DNA from: Pseudomonas viridiflava
GTDB lineage: Bacteria; Pseudomonadota; Gammaproteobacteria; Pseudomonadales; Pseudomonadaceae
DNA: 64,000 nucleotides
NCBI RefSeq assembly: GCF_900582625.1
Contig: NZ_UTIQ01000327.1
Location: 1-64,000 of the forward strand
Direction: 5' to 3'
Every line of letters starts with the position of its first letter. Position 1 is the first letter of the stretch. Position numbers and translations under genes: made by a program. The notes below the pieces were generated by a model. It was not told the DNA's origin. It made no database searches and saw only the letters and a list, made by a program, of their open reading frames with translations. Shown here one piece after another: positions 27,113-34,053 of this stretch.

Positions 27113-28210
27113 CTACTTCCCCGTCTTAACCTTCGTCCATGTCCGCGTCCTTAACCGTTCCAACGCCGGCGGCAGCATCTCCACGCTGTACAACTTCGCC
27201 TGCATCTCAGCCGATGGATACACGTTGGGGTTATTGCGCAACGCCGGGCTGATCAAGTCGTCGGCCGCCTTGTTCGGATTGGCGTACGCCACGTAATCCG
27301 AAATCGGCGCCACCACGTCGGGGCGCAGCACGTAGTTGATAAAGGCGTGTACCTCGTCAACGTTCTGCGCATCACGTGGAATGGCGAGTACGTCGAACCA
27401 TGCCGCCGTGCCTTCTTTGGGAATGCGGTATTCGATCTTGATGCCGTTCTTCGCCTCCTCCGCTCGCGCCGCCGCTTGCATGGCGCCGCCTGACCAGGCC
27501 AGCGCTACGCAGATGTCGCCGTTGGCCAGGTCGGTGACGAACTTCGACGAGCTGAAGTAGGTAATTGAGGGACGCAGTTTGTTCAGGTGCGCTTCGGCCT
27601 TTTTGTAGTCCTCGGGGTTGTGGCTGTTGGGCGATAGGCCGAGGTATTGCAGCACTTCGGGAATCACTTCCGTCGGCGCATCCAGGTAGGCCACGCCGCA
27701 TTGTTTGAGCTTGGCGAGAGTCTCCGGGTTGAACAGCAAGTCCCACGAATCCAGGGGCGCATCGTCGCCGAGAATGGCTTTGACCTTGTCGACATTGTAG
27801 GCAATGCCGTTGGTGCCCCACATGTACGGCACCACGTACTGGTTGCCGGGGTCTTTGGCGGCCAGCACCTTGAGCAATTCCGGGTTGAGGTTTTTCCAGT
27901 TCGGCAGCTTGCTCTTGTCGAGTTTCTGGAACACCTGCGCCTTCATGTAGTTGGGCAAGAAACTATCGCTGGGCACCACCAGGTCGTAGCCGGAATGGCC
28001 GGAAAGCAGTTTGGCTTCCAGCACTTCGTTGCTGTCGTACACGTCGTACTTGGGTTCGATGCCGGTTTGCTGTTTGAAGCCTTTGAGGGTGTCCGGGCCG
28101 ATGTAGTCGAACCAGTTGTAAATACGCACCACCGGCTCCGCTGCCATCAGCGTGGCGCTGGCCAGCAGGCTGGCACTGGCGACCAGGCTGAGTAATTTAT
28201 TCCGGCGCAT
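27113..28210 (-). CDS. Periplasmic polyamine-binding protein (SpuD/PotF type)
   Basis: The 365-residue protein has a signal peptide (LLSLVASASLLASATLMA) and the polyamine-binding fold of PotF/SpuD: RIYNWFDYIGPDTLKGF at the mature start, YDLVVPSDSFLPNYM, VVPYMWGTNGIAYN, LDSWDLLFNP and VALAWSGGAMQAAARA. The start at 28210 has AGGAGG six bases upstream; six further open codons lack one. It overlaps the end of the acetylpolyamine deacetylase-like gene by 14 bases, so the two are coupled. No permease or ATPase is adjacent, so it must share components encoded elsewhere or act in sensing. Confidence 0.9.
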   Translation of the reverse strand: MRRNKLLSLVASASLLASATLMAAEPVVRIYNWFDYIGPDTLKGFKQQTGIEPKYDVYDSNEVLEAKLLSGHSGYDLVVPSDSFLPNYMKAQVFQKLDKSKLPNWKNLNPELLKVLAAKDPGNQYVVPYMWGTNGIAYNVDKVKAILGDDAPLDSWDLLFNPETLAKLKQCGVAYLDAPTEVIPEVLQYLGLSPNSHNPEDYKKAEAHLNKLRPSITYFSSSKFVTDLANGDICVALAWSGGAMQAAARAEEAKNGIKIEYRIPKEGTAAWFDVLAIPRDAQNVDEVHAFINYVLRPDVVAPISDYVAYANPNKAADDLISPALRNNPNVYPSAEMQAKLYSVEMLPPALERLRTRTWTKVKTGK

Positions 28211-29249
28211 GGGCAGCCTCCTCTTCAAAACCTTGCAGCACGTTCACCGCATTTACGCCGATGGCGTCCACCGCATAACCGCCTTCCATCACAAACAACG
28301 TCGGCAGGCCGAGGGCGGCGATGCGCTTGCCCATGCTGAGGTAGTCCGGCGAGTCGAGTTTGAACTGGGAAATGGGGTCGTCTTTGTAGGTGTCTACGCC
28401 CAGGGAAACCACCAGCACGTCGGGTGCATAGGCGGCGATTTTCTCGCAGGCGTCGTCCAGCGCCGCGCTCCATTGCGCCCAGCCGCTGCCGAGCGCCAGG
28501 GGGTAGTTGTGGTTGCAGCCGGCGCCCTCGCCTTCGCCGGTTTCATCGGCGTTGCCGAGGAAGTACGGGTATTCGTCCAGCGGGTCGCCGTGAATGGAGG
28601 CGAACAGCACATCGCCGCGCTTGTAGAACAGCTCTTGCGTGCCGTTGCCGTGGTGGTAGTCGACGTCAAGAATCGCCACGCGCTTGGCGCCCTGGTCGAG
28701 AAACGCCTGGCTGGCGATGGCGACGTTATTGAGGAAGCAGTAGCCGCCCATAAAGTCGCTACCCGCGTGATGGCCCGGCGGGCGGCACAGCGCAAAGGCG
28801 GTACGCGCGCCTTGGCGCATGTGGTCCTGGGCGGTGAGTGCAACTTGTGCGGAGCTGTAAATGGCTTGCCACGTTCCGGCGGTAATCGGCGCTTCGGTAT
28901 CGAAGCAGTAATGCCCCAGCTCGCCGATCAGCGCGCGGGGAATCGGGCCGTCGCGGCGCAGGCGGCGGCCGGGAAAGGTAGAGGGCAGCAGGTCGCAGCT
29001 GTGCCCTTCTGCCGCCCAGCGCGCCCAGGCGTTTTGCAGAAAGGTCAGGTAGGCCGCGTCGTGAACACGCGCTATCGGCGACAGGCCGAAATCCTTGGGT
29101 GCAATCACCGCACCTAACTGTTGCTGCTGCACCCGCGCCAGCACCGTGTCGGCACGGCTGGGCATTTCGAAACAGGGCTGCAGCTGGCCATCGACCAGTT
29201 CCGACTGGCCATGGTGAAGACGGTGATCGTCGCTGTACACGGTCAACAT
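28197..29249 (-). CDS. Histone-deacetylase-family acetylpolyamine amidohydrolase
   Basis: The 350-residue zinc enzyme has the class II/APAH deacetylase pattern: CRPPGHHAGSDFMGGYCFLNN (tandem His and the Tyr/Asn block), AILDVDYHHGNGTQELFY (zinc Asp and His), FASIHGDPLDEYPYFLG and VVSLGVDTYKDDP. It is expected to remove acetyl groups from acetylated putrescine, cadaverine or related amines, feeding polyamine catabolism. The gene after it encodes a polyamine-binding protein, which supports that substrate class. The ATG at 29249 has GAGG at good spacing; a GTG two codons earlier would be too close to it. Confidence 0.9.
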   Translation of the reverse strand: MLTVYSDDHRLHHGQSELVDGQLQPCFEMPSRADTVLARVQQQQLGAVIAPKDFGLSPIARVHDAAYLTFLQNAWARWAAEGHSCDLLPSTFPGRRLRRDGPIPRALIGELGHYCFDTEAPITAGTWQAIYSSAQVALTAQDHMRQGARTAFALCRPPGHHAGSDFMGGYCFLNNVAIASQAFLDQGAKRVAILDVDYHHGNGTQELFYKRGDVLFASIHGDPLDEYPYFLGNADETGEGEGAGCNHNYPLALGSGWAQWSAALDDACEKIAAYAPDVLVVSLGVDTYKDDPISQFKLDSPDYLSMGKRIAALGLPTLFVMEGGYAVDAIGVNAVNVLQGFEEEAAHAPE

Positions 29250-29374
29250 GGGCACTACCTCATCAGTGTTCTTGTGCCTTCATTGTGGGCACGCGACCGC
29301 GCTGGCGAGAACGCTGGCAGTGGCCAAAAGGGGATCGAAATGGCCAATTTGGTTGGCCGAATACAGAACACAAG

Positions 29375-29438
29375 CTCGAGGCTAAAGCCTCTCCTACAGG
29401 ACGGTTTCGGTTCCCTGTGGGAGAGGCTTTAGCCTCGA
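29375..29438. repeat. Inverted repeat AGGCTAAAGCCTCTCC
   Basis: CTCGAGGCTAAAGCCTCTCC and GGGAGAGGCTTTAGCCTCGA form a near-perfect inverted repeat in the gap between an AraC gene and the deacetylase gene. It is a variant of the GCGGCTAAAGCCGC family. Confidence 0.75.
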
Positions 29439-29462
29439 TTCCTGCAAACGAAACGCTCAAAT

Positions 29463-30482
29463 CTAAACGCGAAAATAACTCGGCGGCTGCCCGCTCCAGC
29501 GCTGGAAGGCGTGGCGCAAGCCTGCGGTTTCGCTGAAGCCGAGCAATTCGGCAATACGGTAGATGGGCAGGTCGCCCTGTTGCAGCAGCTCTTTGGCGCG
29601 ACTGAAGCGCAGCTCGTCGAGCAGTTGCTGGTAGCTGGTGTGTTGTTGCTGCAAATAGCGCCGCAGGCTGCGGGCCGAGCAGTTCATGTGCCGCGCCAGT
29701 TCGTCGAGATTCGGCGGTTGCTGCAAGCGCTCGGCCAGCAGCTCGCGCACACGTTCCAGCCAGGCACGGCTGGCGGCCAGTTCGGCGTTTTGCCGGCGGC
29801 ATTGGTCGAGCATTTCCTGGTGGGTGATCGGGTCGGCCAGCGGCAGCGCTGCATCAAGCCAGTGGGCCGCGAAACCGATGGCGTTACGCGGTTGGTCGAA
29901 GTGCAGCGCACAGGCAAAGCAGTCGCGGTAGGCCTGACGCCGTTCAGGCGTGTCGCCGTAGTCAAACTGCACGGCCTCCAGCGGCAACGGCTGGCCGAGC
30001 AGGTCGGCGCACACCACGTTCAGCGAAGCCAGGCAAAGCTCGACGTTGAACGGCCGCAGCGCTTCGTCTTCGCCATAACCGGTGGCCACCAACCAGGCGA
30101 CGTCGCCTTCGCGCACCAGGCTGAGGTTGAAGTAAGTGCCCAGCAGCACCGGGTAGCTCAAACCAATGCGCAGCGCTTCCCCAAAAGTCGGCGCCGAGAG
30201 CAGCGCGTAACCGAGCAAACCATAGGCAGAAATACGGGTGCGCACGCCCAGTTGCAGACCCAGCGCCGGCTGCGGGCTCAGGCGCAGGGCGTTGGCGAAC
30301 ACTTGCTGCTCCTGACTGGGCCCGATCAGGCGTTTCATGCCGCGCAGGTCTTCGGTGGAAATGCCGCTGCCCTCGAGCACTGTCTCGGCGGCGTGCCCGT
30401 GGGCCTGCAACAGGCTCACGGTGAGCGTCGACATATGCAGCGAGTTAAGCCACGAGGAGCGGGAGAAAATCGCCTCTGCCAT
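29463..30482 (-). CDS. AraC-family regulator (OruR/ArgR-like architecture)
   Basis: The 339-residue protein has an Arabinose_bd-type N-domain (TVSLLQAHGHAAETVLEGSG, RISAYGLLGYALLSAPTFGEAL) and a C-terminal HTH_18 domain (LDELARHMNCSARSLRRYL, YRIAELLGFSETAGLRHAF). It follows aceK in the same direction with only six bases between stop and start, so it may be cotranscribed with it; a regulatory link to the downstream acetylpolyamine deacetylase gene is equally possible. No operator could be identified. Confidence 0.85.
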   Translation of the reverse strand: MAEAIFSRSSWLNSLHMSTLTVSLLQAHGHAAETVLEGSGISTEDLRGMKRLIGPSQEQQVFANALRLSPQPALGLQLGVRTRISAYGLLGYALLSAPTFGEALRIGLSYPVLLGTYFNLSLVREGDVAWLVATGYGEDEALRPFNVELCLASLNVVCADLLGQPLPLEAVQFDYGDTPERRQAYRDCFACALHFDQPRNAIGFAAHWLDAALPLADPITHQEMLDQCRRQNAELAASRAWLERVRELLAERLQQPPNLDELARHMNCSARSLRRYLQQQHTSYQQLLDELRFSRAKELLQQGDLPIYRIAELLGFSETAGLRHAFQRWSGQPPSYFRV

Positions 30483-30488
30483 GGGCAG

Positions 30489-32210
30489 TCAGTTCAGTTG
30501 CTCTTTGCGCCGATACGGGAACACGTCGATCACCTTGCCGGCGCGAATCGCGTCCTGAAGGCTCTTCCAGTAGTCCGCGTTGTACAGGTCGCCATGCAGC
30601 TCGCTGAACAGCTTGCGCTGGCGCATGTCGGCGAACAGGAACGGCGGGAATTCCTCGGGGAATACGTCCAGCGGCCCGATCGAATACCACGGCTCGGAGG
30701 ACATTTCGTCTTCGGGATAACGCGGTGGCGGAATGACGCGGAAGTTGGCTTCGGTGAGGGCGCAGATTTCGTCGTAGTCGTAAAACACCACGCGCCCATG
30801 GCGGGTGACGCCGAAGTTTTTCAGCAGCATGTCGCCAGGGAAAATGTTCGCCGCCGCCAATTGCTTGATGGCCAAGCCGTAATCTTCCAGCGCTTCGAGC
30901 ACCTGGGCTTCGTTGGCGTGTTCGAGGTAGATGTTCAGCGGCGTCATACGCCGTTCAGTCCAGCAGTGGCGCACCAGCACGGTTTCGCCTTCCAGCTCGA
31001 CAGTGGACGGTGCCACTTCCAACAGCTCGGCCAGGCACTCCGGGTCGAATTTGGACTTGGGAAAACGGAAGTCGGCGAATTCCTGGGTGTCGGCCATGCG
31101 CCCTACCCGGTCGACGCTTTTCACCATGCGGTACTTCTCGATCACCGTGGCGCGGTCGACGTTTTTCGACGGCGAGAATTTGTCTTTGATGATTTTGAAT
31201 ACGGTGTTGAAGCCCGGCAGCGTGAACACGCTCATGACCATGCCGCGCACACCGGGCGCCATGATGAAGCGGTCGTCGGTGTTGGCCAGGTGGTTAATCA
31301 GCGCGCGGTAAAACTCGGACTTGCCGTGTTTGTAAAAGCCAATCGAGGTGTACAGCTCGGCGACGTGCTTGCCCGGCAGAATGCGTTTGAGGAAACCGAC
31401 AAACTCGGCGGGAATCGCCACATCGACCATGAAGTACGAACGGGTGAAGGAGAAGATGATCGACACTTCCGCCTCATCGGTAATCAGCGCGTCAATCTGA
31501 ATACCGCGCTCCTCGCGGTGCAGCAGCGGAATCACCAGGGGCCACTGTTCATCGCGGGTGTAAATGCGCCCCACCAGGTACGCGCCTTTGTTGCGGTACA
31601 ACACCGAGGAAAACAGCTCGATGCACAGCTCCGGGTCTTTGCACACCCAGTCCGGCAGGTTGGCCCGCAGTTGGCCTTCCAGGCGCGCCAGGTCACGGTT
31701 CAAGTCTTCGTAGGGCACGCCGAATTGGTAGTCGGTGAACACCTGCTCAAGCATGCCGGCCAGGTTCACTTGCGGCATGTACGTGCGGGTTTGCGCCCCG
31801 CGTTCGTGGCTGCGCAAGGACGGCCGCGTGGTGTGAATAAACATGCAGCCGTCGCTGATCAGGTCGTGACTGAACAGGCCACAGAAAATCGAGTTGAACC
31901 AGGTTTCGGCCAGTTCGTCGTCGAAGCGGCTGTCGATCAGGTTGATGTAAGCGCTTTTCACCAGCGGCCACAGGTGTACGTCGAGCAGCACTTCATCGGC
32001 GTGGGCCTGGCGCAAGCGCAGGCTGACTTCGTGCACTTTCTCTTCATACAAATTGATGCGCGCCGCCGAGGCCTGCTGAATTTCCTGCCATTGCGCCTGT
32101 TCGAAGCGAGCGCGGGCGCCGTCGGTGATCTGTTTGAAGTGCTCGCGATAGTCATCGAAGCCGTCGAGGATCAACCGGGCGATATCGGCGGCGGGCCATT
32201 GCTGGGGCAT
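30489..32210 (-). CDS. aceK: Isocitrate dehydrogenase kinase/phosphatase
   Basis: AceK switches isocitrate dehydrogenase on and off by phosphorylation, steering carbon between the TCA cycle and the glyoxylate shunt. The 573-residue protein matches the family in full: regulatory half with HLWPLVKSAYINLIDSRFDD and AETWFNSIFCGLFSHDLISD, ATP site around APGVRGMVMSVFTLPGF and FKIIKDKFSP, and the catalytic region LAAANIFPGDMLLKNFGV with VFYDYDEICAL. GAGAG precedes the ATG. It stands apart from aceA/aceB, as is usual in Pseudomonas. Confidence 0.97.
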   Translation of the reverse strand: MPQQWPAADIARLILDGFDDYREHFKQITDGARARFEQAQWQEIQQASAARINLYEEKVHEVSLRLRQAHADEVLLDVHLWPLVKSAYINLIDSRFDDELAETWFNSIFCGLFSHDLISDGCMFIHTTRPSLRSHERGAQTRTYMPQVNLAGMLEQVFTDYQFGVPYEDLNRDLARLEGQLRANLPDWVCKDPELCIELFSSVLYRNKGAYLVGRIYTRDEQWPLVIPLLHREERGIQIDALITDEAEVSIIFSFTRSYFMVDVAIPAEFVGFLKRILPGKHVAELYTSIGFYKHGKSEFYRALINHLANTDDRFIMAPGVRGMVMSVFTLPGFNTVFKIIKDKFSPSKNVDRATVIEKYRMVKSVDRVGRMADTQEFADFRFPKSKFDPECLAELLEVAPSTVELEGETVLVRHCWTERRMTPLNIYLEHANEAQVLEALEDYGLAIKQLAAANIFPGDMLLKNFGVTRHGRVVFYDYDEICALTEANFRVIPPPRYPEDEMSSEPWYSIGPLDVFPEEFPPFLFADMRQRKLFSELHGDLYNADYWKSLQDAIRAGKVIDVFPYRRKEQLN

Positions 32211-32225
32211 AAAAAACTCTCGGCA

Positions 32226-32283
32226 GTGAAGGTCGGCAGGTGAAGGTCGGCTGTAATTGAAAGCGGCAACGAAAGCGGCAACG
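32226..32283. repeat. Two short tandem duplications in the aceK upstream region
   Basis: GTGAAGGTCGG is repeated twice (32226-32250) and GAAAGCGGCAAC is repeated twice (32259-32282). Both lie within 75 bases upstream of the aceK start, in its likely leader or promoter. Confidence 0.65.
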
Positions 32284-32384
32284 AACGCCGAGCTTAGCCA
32301 GATGGCGCCACAAGAGAAAGCGGCGCGGCAAGAAAGTCATTTGTACGAAACAGAGAATTTCACCGAAACACATTTCGCACGAGA

Positions 32385-32408
32385 CAAATGCTAACCATTC
32401 TCGATAAC
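32385..32408 (+). promoter_or_regulatory. Candidate Fur box upstream of the Hxu-like sigma gene
   Basis: AAATGCTAACCATTCTCGATA resembles the Fur 19-mer (GATAATGATAATCATTATC) in its CATTCTC half and lies 41-64 bases before the sigma factor start. Iron control is also expected from the gene family. Confidence 0.55.
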
Positions 32409-32449
32409 ATCGCCGCGCCCTGCTCCGCCGCTCACCGAAAAGGACGCTC

Positions 32450-33001
32450 ATGTCTCGCCGCCACCCCGACCCTGAAGACGCGCACACGTATCGCAGCTTC
32501 TATGCGGACATCCTGCATTACCTGCGCAAACGCACAGATAACGCCAGTGATGCGGCCGACATGACCCAGGACGTATTCACCCAATGGCTGGGCTATCGCG
32601 ACCAGGCCAGCGTCGAGCAACCGCGCGCGTTTCTGTTTCAAATGGCGCGCAATTTACTGCGCGATCATTGGCGTAAGCAGAAGGTGCGGCATTCGGTATT
32701 TGCCGAGCACAGCGCGCAACCCAACGAGGTCGAGGTGCACGTGACGCCCCTGCACAGCAACGAGCCGCTTGCCCGCGCCCAGCAGCAGCAACATCTGGAA
32801 CGCCTCAGCAGCGTGCTGGACGAACTCTCGCCGCGGCGCCGCGAAGCCCTTATGCTGCATCGCTTTGATGGCTTGAGTCAGGCGCAGATCGCCGACCGCA
32901 TGGGAATTTCCGTAAGCATGGTGGAAAAACACATCGCCTTCGCCCTGCTGCATTGCAAGCGCCGGCTGGAGCAGGACCACGCTCAGGAGCCGGCGCAGTG
33001 A
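32450..33001 (+). CDS. hxuI: ECF sigma factor, FecI/HxuI type
   Basis: The 183-residue protein is an iron-starvation-type ECF sigma factor. Region 2 is seen in FYADILHYLRKRTDNASDAADMTQDVF split across the first 45 residues, with QPRAFLFQMARNLLRDHWRK. Region 4 is seen in LDELSPRRREALMLHRFDGLSQ and QIADRMGISVSMVEKHIAFAL. It is followed by a GTGA-overlapping FecR gene and a TonB receptor, forming a cell-surface-signalling cassette. The receptor looks haem-type and no hasA follows, which fits HxuI better than HasI. The symbol is therefore tentative. Confidence 0.82.
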   Translation: MSRRHPDPEDAHTYRSFYADILHYLRKRTDNASDAADMTQDVFTQWLGYRDQASVEQPRAFLFQMARNLLRDHWRKQKVRHSVFAEHSAQPNEVEVHVTPLHSNEPLARAQQQQHLERLSSVLDELSPRRREALMLHRFDGLSQAQIADRMGISVSMVEKHIAFALLHCKRRLEQDHAQEPAQ

Positions 33002-33942
33002 ACGCGCCCGTCGACAACCTGAGCGACGACAGCATCGACGCCCAGGCCGCCGAGTGGTTCAGCCGTAACCGAGGCAGCAACCCCGACCCGCAAGCCTTCG
33101 CCCAGTGGCTGGCAGAACCTGCACACGCCCGCGCCTATGCCGAGTTCGAAGCCCTGTGGGCTGAGCTGGGCGAACTGCGCCCCGCCCCGGCGCTTCAGCC
33201 GGCCCGCCGCCGACGTGGCTGGCGGCCGGCGCTGGCCGTTGCCGCCGCGCTGCTCTGTGCCCTGCTGGCCATGACCCTCGGCGCGCCACACACCGTGTTC
33301 AGCCAACACATTGCGGCGCAGGCCAAGGGCGTTCGTGATGTTCAATTGCCCGATGGCAGTACGTTATTCGTCAACGCCAATACCCGGCTGAACATCGATT
33401 TCACCGCCCACCGTCGCGACATCCATTTGCTCCAGGGCCAGTTGTATATCGAGGTGGCGCCCGACAAAGAACGGCCGCTGTGGGTGCATTCCGGCGACGC
33501 GCAGGTGCGCGTGGTGGGCACCGGCTTTGACGTGCGACGCGGTCAGCGGCAGTTGGTGGTGACCGTCGCCCATGGCCAGGTCGCGCTGATCCCGACGGCC
33601 GATGCCACGCCCACGCTGCTCAGTGCCCAGCAGCGCGCCAGTTACGACTACCGCAGCGGCCGCGTGCAGCAAACGCTGCTTGATCCCAGCCAGGTCGCCG
33701 ATTGGCGCAGTGGCCATTTGGTGTTTCGCAACCGCGACCTCGCCAGCCTGATCGACGAGTTGGCGCTGTACCGCGACCAGCCGGTGCAGTTAAGCGATCC
33801 GGCGCTAGCCAACTACACGGTGTCCGGCAGTCTGGACGTCAACGACCCGGACGCTCTGCTGCGCGCGCTGCCGGCCTTGCTGCCGGTGAGAACGGTGATT
33901 CTTGGCGACGGACGCGCCAAGATCGAGCCACGAAAAAAATAG
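32998..33942 (+). CDS. hxuR: FecR-family anti-sigma factor (HxuR-like)
   Basis: The 314-residue protein has the FecR plan. A cytoplasmic N-domain (DAQAAEWFSRNRGSNPDPQAF) binds the sigma factor. One membrane helix follows (ALAVAAALLCALLAMTLGA), and then a periplasmic FecR domain (VQLPDGSTLFVNANTRLNIDF, LLQGQLYIEVAPDKERPL). The C-terminal part (LVFRNRDLASLIDELALYRD) resembles the STN-interacting end. The GTG at 32998 overlaps the sigma stop and is preferred to an upstream ATG inside the sigma gene. It relays the ligand signal from the receptor's N-terminal domain. Confidence 0.88.
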   Translation: MNAPVDNLSDDSIDAQAAEWFSRNRGSNPDPQAFAQWLAEPAHARAYAEFEALWAELGELRPAPALQPARRRRGWRPALAVAAALLCALLAMTLGAPHTVFSQHIAAQAKGVRDVQLPDGSTLFVNANTRLNIDFTAHRRDIHLLQGQLYIEVAPDKERPLWVHSGDAQVRVVGTGFDVRRGQRQLVVTVAHGQVALIPTADATPTLLSAQQRASYDYRSGRVQQTLLDPSQVADWRSGHLVFRNRDLASLIDELALYRDQPVQLSDPALANYTVSGSLDVNDPDALLRALPALLPVRTVILGDGRAKIEPRKK

Positions 33943-33965
33943 ATGCGAATATTTGTTATTTGCAT
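33943..33965. promoter_or_regulatory. Inverted repeat between fecR-like and receptor genes
   Basis: ATGCGAATA and TATTTGCAT form a 9-bp inverted repeat with one mismatch around TTTGT, starting immediately after the anti-sigma stop. Its AT-rich dyad could be a Fur-type site or part of a separate promoter for the receptor gene. Confidence 0.45.
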
Positions 33966-34053
33966 ATGAGGGTTTTGCTCCGTGCCGCGTCTTCCTCCCG
34001 TCTGCATCGTCCGTGCAGGCCAATTTTTGGCAATTGCCACCTTGGGGGAAGTC

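Noticed and set aside
29511..32243. A 910-codon plus-strand frame opposite the AraC gene and aceK.
   Set aside because: It spans two well-supported minus-strand genes and shows only shadow composition.
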